This document shows, piece after piece, positions 16,189 to 21,569 of a DNA stretch of 28,880 nt. The number at the start of each line of letters is the position of its first letter. Position 1 is the stretch's first letter. Position numbers and translations under genes: made by a program. The notes below the pieces were generated by a model that was given only the letters and a program-made list of their open reading frames with translations, had not been told where the DNA came from and searched no databases. Source of the stretch: a virus. Location of the stretch: positions 1-28,880 of the IMG/VR virus record IMGVR_UViG_3300026089_000300; one strand, given 5' to 3'.

Positions 16189-16217
16189 GGAAATCTCACT
16201 CTAACACTTGAGATGAG

Positions 16218-16245
16218 TTGACAAACAGGAAAAGCGTGCTACGGT
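16218..16245 (+). promoter_or_regulatory. Sigma70-type promoter for the 23-residue peptide
   Basis: A perfect -35 box TTGACA (16218-16223), 16-bp spacer, and -10 box TACGGT (16240-16245, keeping the TA...T positions). It points at the hairpin leader and peptide gene and away from the tape measure, so the peptide is transcribed independently of the late operon. Confidence 0.72.
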
Positions 16246-16256
16246 GAACGCCTCTT

Positions 16257-16298
16257 GCTTGTTCCGGATCAACCGAAACAAGCTGGTAGAAAGGAGGT
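16257..16298 (+). promoter_or_regulatory. Leader hairpin plus extended Shine-Dalgarno
   Basis: GCTTGTT (16257-16263) pairs with AACAAGC (16277-16283), with an inner CGG/CCG pair and loop ATCAA. Four bases later comes TAGAAAGGAGGT (16287-16298), which complements 12 contiguous bases of the usual bacterial 16S rRNA 3' end. The ATG follows after AATT. This is a far stronger ribosome-binding site than any other gene here shows. The hairpin forms the 5' end of the transcript. Confidence 0.7.
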
Positions 16299-16302
16299 AA
16301 TT

Positions 16303-16374
16303 ATGAAAGAAGAAAAAAATCTAATTCTGATTTTGATTCTGATCCTGCTCGTAATCGTCGCGGTCAAAGCTTGA
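16303..16374 (+). CDS. 23-residue hydrophobic membrane peptide (possible type I toxin-like)
   Basis: The peptide begins MKEEKN and then has about 15 uninterrupted Leu, Ile and Val residues (LILILILILLVIVAV), ending KA. This is one membrane helix with a charged N-terminus. Its size and composition resemble small membrane peptides such as Ibs-type toxins, although no homology can be claimed. It has its own promoter, leader hairpin, near-perfect Shine-Dalgarno and terminal hairpin, which argues strongly that it is expressed. Alternatives are a regulatory membrane peptide that modulates a host complex, or a lysis or exclusion factor. No antisense RNA promoter is clear on the opposite strand. Confidence 0.7.
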   Translation: MKEEKNLILILILILLVIVAVKA

Positions 16375-16382
16375 TCTGAGAA

Positions 16383-16410
16383 GGGGGCGTCAGTTGCTGC
16401 TGACGCCCCC
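16383..16410 (+). terminator. Hairpin ending the peptide transcript
   Basis: GGGGGCGTCAG (16383-16393), loop TTGCTG, CTGACGCCCCC (16400-16410): a perfect 11-bp stem starting 8 bp after the stop codon. AAAATCC follows instead of a T-tract, so it is not a textbook intrinsic terminator but should stabilise or end a short RNA of about 160 bases. Confidence 0.7.
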
Positions 16411-16514
16411 AAAATCCTATGAAACTAAAAAAGATCAATATTATTCTTTCTGATTCGTTTTTTTTCGATCCTTTAAACATCATGCAATTCGTTGAATTTG
16501 AATGGATTACAAAA

Positions 16515-17111
16515 CTAATATTTTTGCACGACCGAACGAGATCCTTCCGCTGACAGCAGCCCCTTCGCCGCCCACTGCCTCGCCAGCGCGACCTGCCGCT
16601 GGCCGATTTTGGCGGACTTCTCCCGGTTCATCCGGGCCGGCATGAACTCCAGGTTGTAGAGCTTGCAGTCGAGTTCCGGCACCACGGCACGCGGGAGAAT
16701 GTGATCCACTTCGACGATGTCGCCCGCGTATGGCCCGCGGGTGATCGTCGGTGCGTTCCCTATCCGCAGCTTCGCCATCCCCTCGTCCGTCAGGCAGCCG
16801 AGGCGCTCCAGAATCGTCAGGTTGCGCAGCAGCGCCGCCTTCTCCACCTCCGCCCGCGCAGTGCCGGCGTAGCCCGCCTTCCGCTGCGCCTGGTCGATCA
16901 CGGCCGCCGCGTCCTGACCACTCCGCCGGGCCGCCTCCAACCAATAGACGATCTTCCGCAGCCGCGGATTGGCCGCCCGTGAGCCGTCGAGCGTGTCCAC
17001 CTTCTGCGGGCAGACCAAGGGTGCCAAAATCTCCACCTCGCCGATGGCCAGGGCGAACGGAGCGAGAATGAACCACAGCAGGGCGAAGAGACGTACGAAC
17101 ACGCGCCCCAC
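16515..17111 (-). CDS. Exported HNH endonuclease-like protein
   Basis: 198 residues. GTG 17111 is chosen because GGAG lies 8 bp upstream and the first residues then form a signal-peptide-like segment (VFVRLFALLWFILAPFALAIG). A helical middle region follows. The HNH core is VEVDHILPRAV (Asp136, His137), LYNLEFMP (Asn153) and MNREKSAKIG (Asn162). If the signal peptide is real, the nuclease works outside the cytoplasm, unusual for a phage HNH enzyme; a degraded nuclease anchored in the membrane is the alternative. It is divergent from the SRAP gene and lies in the island that splits the tail operon. Confidence 0.75.
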   Translation of the reverse strand: MGRVFVRLFALLWFILAPFALAIGEVEILAPLVCPQKVDTLDGSRAANPRLRKIVYWLEAARRSGQDAAAVIDQAQRKAGYAGTARAEVEKAALLRNLTILERLGCLTDEGMAKLRIGNAPTITRGPYAGDIVEVDHILPRAVVPELDCKLYNLEFMPARMNREKSAKIGQRQVALARQWAAKGLLSAEGSRSVVQKY

Positions 17112-17132
17112 GTGGTAATCTCCACTCCTCGA

Positions 17133-17159
17133 CAAGCGAGGCGAAAAGCGCTCCGCTTG
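17133..17159 (+). promoter_or_regulatory. Inverted repeat upstream of the SRAP gene
   Basis: CAAGCG (17133-17138) pairs with CGCTTG (17154-17159), and the inner bases GCGAAAAGCG could extend the stem. It lies in the short divergent spacer between the HNH and SRAP starts and could be an operator or a leader structure. No clear promoter boxes are seen here. Confidence 0.3.
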
Positions 17160-17172
17160 GCCGGATCCTGGG

Positions 17173-17787
17173 ATGTGCAACACCTTCATCCAGCGCCCGA
17201 AGAAAAGCGCCGACGCCTGGCAGGCCCGCGTGAATGAGGCCATCGCCCGGCTCAAGCGGTCGCTCGTCCGAAAGTCCGACCCGGCCGCCGTGCTGGTCAG
17301 CGACGCCGGCGACCTCCGCCCCGCCCTCATGCGCTGGGGCTTCCACCGGCCGTTCAATCCTTCGATCAACAACGCCCGTTCCGACAAGCTGGCCGGTTCG
17401 CTCTGGTCGCCAGCCTTCCGCGAGCGTCGCTGCCTCATCCCAATTTCCTCGTTCTTCGAATGGGGACCCATCCCGCGCGGCTCAAAGCAGGCCTTCGAGT
17501 TCCACCACGTCGACGACGATTGGCTGTGGATCGCCGGCCTGTGGGAGCCCTCGGCCGACTATGGCGACTGCTTCACCATGATCACGACCGACGCCCCGCC
17601 GGTCATGGCCCCGATCCACGACCGGATGCCCGCTGTTCTCGATCTGGATCCGGCCCTGGCCTTCCTCACCGGCGAGTTGTCCGACCTGCGCCCCTATCCC
17701 GGCCGCCTCACGGTCAGCGCCTGCGCCAGTCCTTTGAAAACCAAGGCCAAGCCGCCGCCTGACGATTCCCAAGGGCTTCTATTTTGA
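17173..17787 (+). CDS. SRAP / HMCES-YedK-type abasic-site sensor
   Basis: 204 residues. SRAP proteins attach covalently through Cys2 to abasic sites in single-stranded DNA and shield them from cleavage. The key residues are present: MCNTF (Cys2), NNARSD (Asn67), ISSFFEW (Glu96) and IHDRMPAVL (His149). RCLIPISSFFEWG and FTMITTDAP are family signatures. The chain ends in SQGLLF, matching the QxxLF motif by which proteins bind the bacterial sliding clamp; I infer recruitment to replication forks. It is upstream of a Y-family polymerase on the same strand, forming a damage-tolerance pair. Confidence 0.93.
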   Translation: MCNTFIQRPKKSADAWQARVNEAIARLKRSLVRKSDPAAVLVSDAGDLRPALMRWGFHRPFNPSINNARSDKLAGSLWSPAFRERRCLIPISSFFEWGPIPRGSKQAFEFHHVDDDWLWIAGLWEPSADYGDCFTMITTDAPPVMAPIHDRMPAVLDLDPALAFLTGELSDLRPYPGRLTVSACASPLKTKAKPPPDDSQGLLF

Positions 17788-17807
17788 GCCTCCCCGCCGC
17801 GAGAGAG

Positions 17808-17821
17808 TGTTCATTTGAACT
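17808..17821 (+). promoter_or_regulatory. SOS/LexA-box-like palindrome upstream of the polymerase
   Basis: TGTTCATTTGAACT fits TGTTC-N4-GAAC, the form I recall for the Verrucomicrobiota LexA motif, and lies 47 bp before the polymerase start in the SRAP-polymerase spacer. A damage-inducible polymerase is the expected kind of target. The sequence does not show whether host LexA or a phage repressor binds it. Confidence 0.62.
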
Positions 17822-17868
17822 CTTTTCCAGATTGACGCCGCGGCCTGCCGGGCGCATCGGTCTCGGTT

Positions 17869-19116
17869 GTGGACCTCCCGCTGACCGCCCTGTTCGTGGA
17901 CTGCGACTCGTATTTTGCGAGTGTCGAGCAGCACCTCGATCCGCGCCTACGGGGCAAGCCGGTCGGCGTGGCACCGGTTCTGGCGGAGTCTTCCTGCTGC
18001 ATCGCCGCCAGCTACGAGGCCAAGGCCTTCGGCGTGAAAACCGGCACCGGCATTCGCGAGGCTCGCATCCTCTGCCCCGGCATCCAGATCGTGCAGGCGA
18101 AGCCCGCCGAGTACATCAAGCACCACCACCGGATCGTCGAGGCCGTCGAGGACTGCATCCACGTCGAAAAAGTCCTCTCCATCGATGAGATGTGGGCGTG
18201 GCTGCCGCTCAACCTGCGCGAGCCCTCCACCGTCGAGGCCATCGGCCGGCGGATCAAGGAAACCGTTGCCCGCGAGGTCTCCCCCGTGATCAAGGTTTCG
18301 GTCGGGGCCGGCCCCAACAAATACCTGGCCAAGATCGCCAGCAAGATGCGCAAGCCAGACGGCCTGTTCATCCTGGAAGCCAAGGACCTGCCGCACGTGC
18401 TCCACCCGCTGAAGCTCCGCGACCTGACCGGCATCGCCCGCAGCATGGAAGCCCGCCTGCACGCCTCAGGCATCCACACCGTGGAAGCCCTCTGCGCCGC
18501 GCCCAAGCCGGTCCTGCACGGCGTCTGGGGCGGCGTGCTCGGCGATCGCCTCTGGCACCTGCTACGTGGCGACGAAATCCCGGACCTCGTATCCGCCCGC
18601 AAGACCATCGGCCATTCCCACGTCCTGCCGCCGGACCTCCGCAAGCCGGACGCCGCTTGGGACGTGCTGTGCAAGCTCACCCACAAGGCCTGCGAGCGTC
18701 TCCGTTCCCACGGCCTGCTGGCCGGCAGTCTCACCGTCCAGCTTGCCTTCCTCCGTGATACCAGTTGGGCGCACGAGCTGACCTTCGACGCAACCGACTC
18801 CACGGTCCTGATCTTCCGCCGCCTCGACCGCCTCTGGCGTGACCGCCCGGACCCGCGTGCCCAGCTCCTCCAGGTCGCGGTGGTACTCTCGCGCCTGGTC
18901 GCCAGCATCAATCACACCCCATCCCTGTTCGACGATCCGCTGGACCGCGACACCGACGCGGCGAAACACCGCCGGCTCGACGCCACCATCGACAAGCTCC
19001 GCGCCCGCTACGGCCGCAGCTGCGTCTACTTCGGCACCGTGCAGCCAGCACGCGAAGCCGCCCCGATGCGGATCTCCTTCACCCACATCCCGGACCTACG
19101 GCTTGAGCAGGATTGA
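17869..19116 (+). CDS. Y-family DNA polymerase (DinB/UmuC-like)
   Basis: 415 residues from GTG 17869. Catalytic acidic residues are seen in ALFVDCDSYFASVEQ (Asp11) and VLSIDEMWAW (Asp106, Glu107). The palm and fingers contain GKPVGV and CCIAASYEAKAFGVKTGT. VGAGPNKYLAKIASKMRKPDG and the helix-hairpin-helix thumb region (LRDLTGIARSMEARLHASGIHT) follow, then a little-finger domain. Such enzymes copy past damaged bases and are usually SOS-controlled, which agrees with the upstream palindrome. No strong clamp motif is seen at its own C-terminus, so the SRAP partner's motif may matter. Confidence 0.94.
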   Translation: MDLPLTALFVDCDSYFASVEQHLDPRLRGKPVGVAPVLAESSCCIAASYEAKAFGVKTGTGIREARILCPGIQIVQAKPAEYIKHHHRIVEAVEDCIHVEKVLSIDEMWAWLPLNLREPSTVEAIGRRIKETVAREVSPVIKVSVGAGPNKYLAKIASKMRKPDGLFILEAKDLPHVLHPLKLRDLTGIARSMEARLHASGIHTVEALCAAPKPVLHGVWGGVLGDRLWHLLRGDEIPDLVSARKTIGHSHVLPPDLRKPDAAWDVLCKLTHKACERLRSHGLLAGSLTVQLAFLRDTSWAHELTFDATDSTVLIFRRLDRLWRDRPDPRAQLLQVAVVLSRLVASINHTPSLFDDPLDRDTDAAKHRRLDATIDKLRARYGRSCVYFGTVQPAREAAPMRISFTHIPDLRLEQD

Positions 19117-19152
19117 AGATCGTATTCGACGATGTGCGCAAACATCAAAAAA

Positions 19153-19185
19153 AAGCTCGATGCCTTTAGTGTCAGCATCGAGCTT
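19153..19185 (-). terminator. Rho-independent terminator for the YjzC-like gene
   Basis: On the - strand AAGCTCGATGC pairs with GCATCGAGCTT (11-bp stem, 11-base loop). The second arm is followed by a run of T, giving eight consecutive T including the last two bases of the stem. It ends the leftward transcript from 19406, 41 bp past the stop. It also lies close after the convergent polymerase gene. Confidence 0.88.
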
Positions 19186-19226
19186 GCGTTGTCCGCATTC
19201 GCGGATTTAAGCGAAGCACAGGCGTC

Positions 19227-19406
19227 TCAATTCTTGTGCTTGGTCTTGTCGATCAGGTTGTACTTGATCCCGGGCTTCGGGGCAGGCGGCAGAGGATTAC
19301 CTTTGGTAGAGGTAATTTCGCCCGGCAATTTGCCGCCCCGGGGCCCGATCCTTTCGTACTGACCCGACGCTGGTGCCGGAGTCCCCGGCGACAGAGGTCG
19401 TTTCAT
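19227..19406 (-). CDS. YjzC-like small protein
   Basis: 59 residues. LSPGTPAPASGQYERIGPRGG, TSTKGNPLPPAPKPGIKY and LIDKTKHKN fit the pattern I recall for the YjzC-like family: P-G-x-x-A-P-x-S-G-Q-Y, G-x-R-G, then a K-G-x-P-x-P-P segment. The function of the family is unknown. ATG 19406 is the only start in frame before the leader. It is a single-gene unit with its own promoter, leader hairpin and terminator, transcribed against the polymerase gene. That argues for expression from the lysogen. Confidence 0.72.
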   Translation of the reverse strand: MKRPLSPGTPAPASGQYERIGPRGGKLPGEITSTKGNPLPPAPKPGIKYNLIDKTKHKN

Positions 19407-19422
19407 AGAAGTGGTCGGTCTA

Positions 19423-19447
19423 TCCTTTCTACACGCTCGAAAGCGTG
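19423..19447 (-). promoter_or_regulatory. UUCG leader hairpin followed by Shine-Dalgarno-like sequence
   Basis: On the - strand CACGCT-TTCG-AGCGTG is a 6-bp stem with the very stable UUCG tetraloop. TAGAAAGGA (complementary to the 16S rRNA 3' end) follows directly, but 16 bases from the ATG, which is longer than normal. The hairpin-then-TAGAAAGGA layout repeats that of the peptide gene at 16257-16298. Confidence 0.55.
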
Positions 19448-19490
19448 CCCCATAGTTCCACATCACGGGGAAGCGGCAAACACTTTTTGG

Positions 19491-19527
19491 ATCATATGGT
19501 ATTCACAAACAGTTCACAATACCATAT
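19491..19527 (-). promoter_or_regulatory. Promoter embedded in an inverted repeat
   Basis: On the - strand TTGTGA (19519-19514), a 17-bp spacer and TATGAT (19496-19491) form a good sigma70 promoter for the YjzC-like gene. The arms ATATGGTATT (19494-19503) and AATACCATAT (19518-19527) form a 10-bp inverted repeat that overlaps both boxes, so it should act as an operator that blocks polymerase when bound. The binding protein is not identified. Confidence 0.72.
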
Positions 19528-19630
19528 ATTGTGCCGCTCGACTCGCTGCGATGAGCTTCAAAATGTGAGCAACCTTATTCACAAAGGCTTCCAGGCCCTT
19601 GATTAAGGAAGCGCTTGTGGTCGAAAAAAA

Positions 19631-19852
19631 TTACCTTCCCTTCCAATTACACCCCGCCGCGCCGCAGCCCTTCGACATCCGCTCCACGTCGGCCCGCAGG
19701 CCGTCGATGATCCGGTCTTGGGCTGCGAGCCGCGACGCCATCGTGCGCCAGATCGTCACCGCCAGCGTCACGATTGCACCGCAAAGGCCGCTGATGATGC
19801 TGAGAATCCACGAGATCGGCAGCACGATTGAATTCGGATCGGGCGGGGTCAT
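19631..19852 (-). CDS. Small membrane protein of the lysis cassette (holin- or spanin-like)
   Basis: 73 residues. One membrane segment at about 9-32 (IVLPISWILSIISGLCGAIVTLAVTIW) is followed by a helical, coiled-coil-like tail (SRLAAQDRIIDGLRADVERM) and a C-terminal CGAAGCNWKG. The one-helix plus cytoplasmic or periplasmic coil layout occurs in XhlA-type holin accessory proteins and in Rz-type inner spanins. The start overlaps the amidase stop by ATGA, tying it to lysis. Confidence 0.62.
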   Translation of the reverse strand: MTPPDPNSIVLPISWILSIISGLCGAIVTLAVTIWRTMASRLAAQDRIIDGLRADVERMSKGCGAAGCNWKGR

Positions 19853-20448
19853 GCTTTCGGCAGTCCTTTGAACCCGCAGGCCTCGCGGAGCTTTTCCATC
19901 GGGAACGCCGGGCCGGGGTCGTTCTTGCGATCGGGGGCGATGTCGTCGTGCCCGACCACGTCGTCGAGCCGGTAGCGCGCCACCAATGCCTTCGACACCG
20001 CCTCGCACGCGGCGAGCTGTTCGGCCGTGAAGCGCTCCCACTCGCACACCGGCCCGCCGTTCTTGTGGCGGGCTTTCAACAAGGGCATGCGCGACCACTT
20101 CCGCGCCAGCGAGTCGTCGTCGCCGGCGTTCGCCAGCTCGATCCCGATGCCGCACGCGTTCAGGCCGTCGTAGCGAATGCCGGTTTTCGGATCGCGCCAG
20201 GTGGACTTGCCCGCGTGTCCGCACGTTCGGTTGAACGGGCGGCACTGGTACACGGTCCCGTCGCGATCGATGATCACGTGAGCACACGCGCCCTTCGCCT
20301 CAGGCGATTTCCAAAACTCGACCGACGAACGCGCCGTAGCGCCGCTGGTGAAGTGCATGACGAGAAAGCGGCGGACCGGCATCGCTGCCCCGCCTGGCAA
20401 TGGCAACCGCGTCGCGTCGGCAAGCCAATGATCTTCAGTGATGGTCAT
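19849..20448 (-). CDS. Phage endolysin: N-acetylmuramoyl-L-alanine amidase
   Basis: 199 residues from ATG 20448. MHFTSGATARSSVEFWKSPEAKGACAHVIIDRDGTVYQ is the Amidase_2 N-terminus with zinc-ligand His, and VGHDDIAPDRKNDPGPAFPMEKL is the C-terminal zinc motif (His and the Asp in NDPGPAF, where many members have D-x-G). This enzyme cuts the bond between muramic acid and the stem peptide at lysis. It lacks a signal peptide, so a holin is needed for release. It lies between two membrane-protein genes in a compact lysis cassette. Confidence 0.93.
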   Translation of the reverse strand: MTITEDHWLADATRLPLPGGAAMPVRRFLVMHFTSGATARSSVEFWKSPEAKGACAHVIIDRDGTVYQCRPFNRTCGHAGKSTWRDPKTGIRYDGLNACGIGIELANAGDDDSLARKWSRMPLLKARHKNGGPVCEWERFTAEQLAACEAVSKALVARYRLDDVVGHDDIAPDRKNDPGPAFPMEKLREACGFKGLPKA

Positions 20449-20455
20449 GGCTGTG

Positions 20456-20851
20456 TCACTTCGCCGGCAGCACTTCCGCCGGAACCTCGATCGCCGGTTC
20501 TTTGTCCTTCTTGACAAGCTCGGCCCACACTTCGCGGGCGAACTCGCGCCATGGCTTCACCGCCGCCTCATCCACCTGGCGAACCACGGTGCCATCTGGG
20601 CGCGTGGCCGTCATGCAAGAGACGGAACACAGCGCGAGAATCAGCGCCGCGGCCCACGCAAGCGGGGCGAGATTCGTCTTGCCGGCGTCCACGGTCGCCG
20701 GCGCGGCGTCGTGAGCCTTAATCAACCCCCAGCCGGCCGTCACGGAAGCCGCGGTGGTGGCGAAATCGAAGGTGCCGACTTTGAGGAAGGAAATCACCGC
20801 GTTGGCCACGGCGACGACGATCGTTAGAACTCCAAGGGCGGTCGTTTTCAT
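20456..20851 (-). CDS. Two-helix membrane protein with lipobox-like site (holin-like)
   Basis: 131 residues. The first hydrophobic segment is near the N-terminus (ALGVLTIVVAVANAVISFL). The second, at about 67-80 (LAWAAALILALCSVSC), ends in a Cys that resembles a lipobox. A charged, periplasmic-looking C-terminus follows (VRQVDEAAVKPWREFAREVW). The layout suggests a holin fused to an outer-spanin-like lipoprotein, or an ordinary holin. It ends 7 bp before the amidase start. ATG 20851 is chosen for the hydrophobic N-terminus. Confidence 0.58.
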   Translation of the reverse strand: MKTTALGVLTIVVAVANAVISFLKVGTFDFATTAASVTAGWGLIKAHDAAPATVDAGKTNLAPLAWAAALILALCSVSCMTATRPDGTVVRQVDEAAVKPWREFAREVWAELVKKDKEPAIEVPAEVLPAK

Positions 20852-20867
20852 CGCCGCCACCTTGGAA

Positions 20868-21481
20868 TCACTCCGCCGCCGGCTCGACGGTCGCCGCCGT
20901 AGATTCGGCTCGTTCGCGCTCGTAGCGCGCCGCGTTCTCCGCGATCTGTGCGTGATACCGCGCCAGCCCATCGCGCGCTTTCGCCTCATCCACCGGCCCG
21001 GATTCGTCGGGGAGGAAGTCGGCCCGGCTCCACTGCTTCTTCCCGCCACCGAGCAGGTTGCAGAGGATCGCGAACAAATCAGCATCCCGCGCTCGCTCCG
21101 AGCGGTCGCGGTCATGCACGGCATCCACCGCGGCGGATACCTCGTCAACCGTCAGATCGTCGAAAGCGGCGCGGGGAATCCCCGTCGCCGCATGAAGAAA
21201 GGCCCACGCTTCCGTCAGGCCGTCGCGGACTTTCCCGGATCACCTCCGCCCATGTAATCCTTCATGGCGTTGGCGAGGTCGAGCAGGTCCATGTCCTCGA
21301 TCTGTTCCATCGTCGGCGGGTTTTCCCAGCCGCGGGAGCCTTCGAAGTAGAGATCGGCGAGGAAGTCCGGCGAGATGTTCGCCGCGTCCTCCCCCATGTT
21401 CAGCAGGTTCTTGATGCCGTGCCGCTTTTGCAGCTCGCGAACGGACTTCACTTTCAGGGACAGCGCTTGTTTTTTTGCCAT
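20868..21481 (-). CDS. Tail assembly chaperone GT, made by -1 ribosomal frameshift
   Basis: The short product is gpG-like (stop at 21215). At the slippery site 21230-21236 the ribosome can shift -1 and continue in an open frame to 20868, giving a G-T fusion of about 204 residues. The T part begins VRDGLTEAWAFLHAATG and runs to the acidic/basic C-terminus ending ATVEPAAE. In lambda such a fusion holds the tape measure and recruits tube subunits. The T frame has no ATG or Shine-Dalgarno before 21128 (GTG), so the fusion reading is preferred. Confidence 0.75.
21215..21481 (-). CDS. Tail assembly chaperone G (zero-frame product)
   Basis: 88 residues from ATG 21481. Mostly helical and acidic, with SLKVKSVRELQKRHGIKNLLNMGEDAANISPDFLADLYFEGS and EQIEDMDLLDLANAM. 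Its position right after the tail tube gene, a -1 frameshift signal near its end and an open T frame together mark it as the gpG-type chaperone. It would be made in large excess over the GT fusion. Confidence 0.8.
   Translation of the reverse strand: MAKKQALSLKVKSVRELQKRHGIKNLLNMGEDAANISPDFLADLYFEGSRGWENPPTMEQIEDMDLLDLANAMKDYMGGGDPGKSATA
21230..21236 (-). other. Programmed -1 frameshift site GGGAAAG
   Basis: On the - strand the zero frame reads ccG GGA AAG, a canonical X-XXY-YYZ heptamer identical to the lambda G/T slippery site. After slipping, reading continues as GGG AAA GTC into a frame open for a further 370 bases to 20868. Confidence 0.8.
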
Positions 21482-21569
21482 AGGGATGATGTGTTGGGAG
21501 ATTGGATCGAAGGAAACGCAACGGGAGCAGCCACCCGGCCACTCCCGCGCGCTCATCCTTCACTGAAAA

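Noticed and set aside
16411-16514. Antisense RNA promoter for a type I toxin pair
   Set aside because: A TAATAT-like -10 exists on the - strand at 16443-16438 but no -35 element lies at the right spacing, so it is not supported.
16419-16553. 44-codon ORF following the peptide hairpin
   Set aside because: No ribosome-binding site, AT-rich sequence after a terminating hairpin, and it runs into the 3' end of the HNH gene on the other strand.
20868-21128. Independent T chaperone starting at GTG 21128
   Set aside because: The frame is open upstream to the GGGAAAG site and the GTG has no Shine-Dalgarno; the frameshift fusion explains it better.
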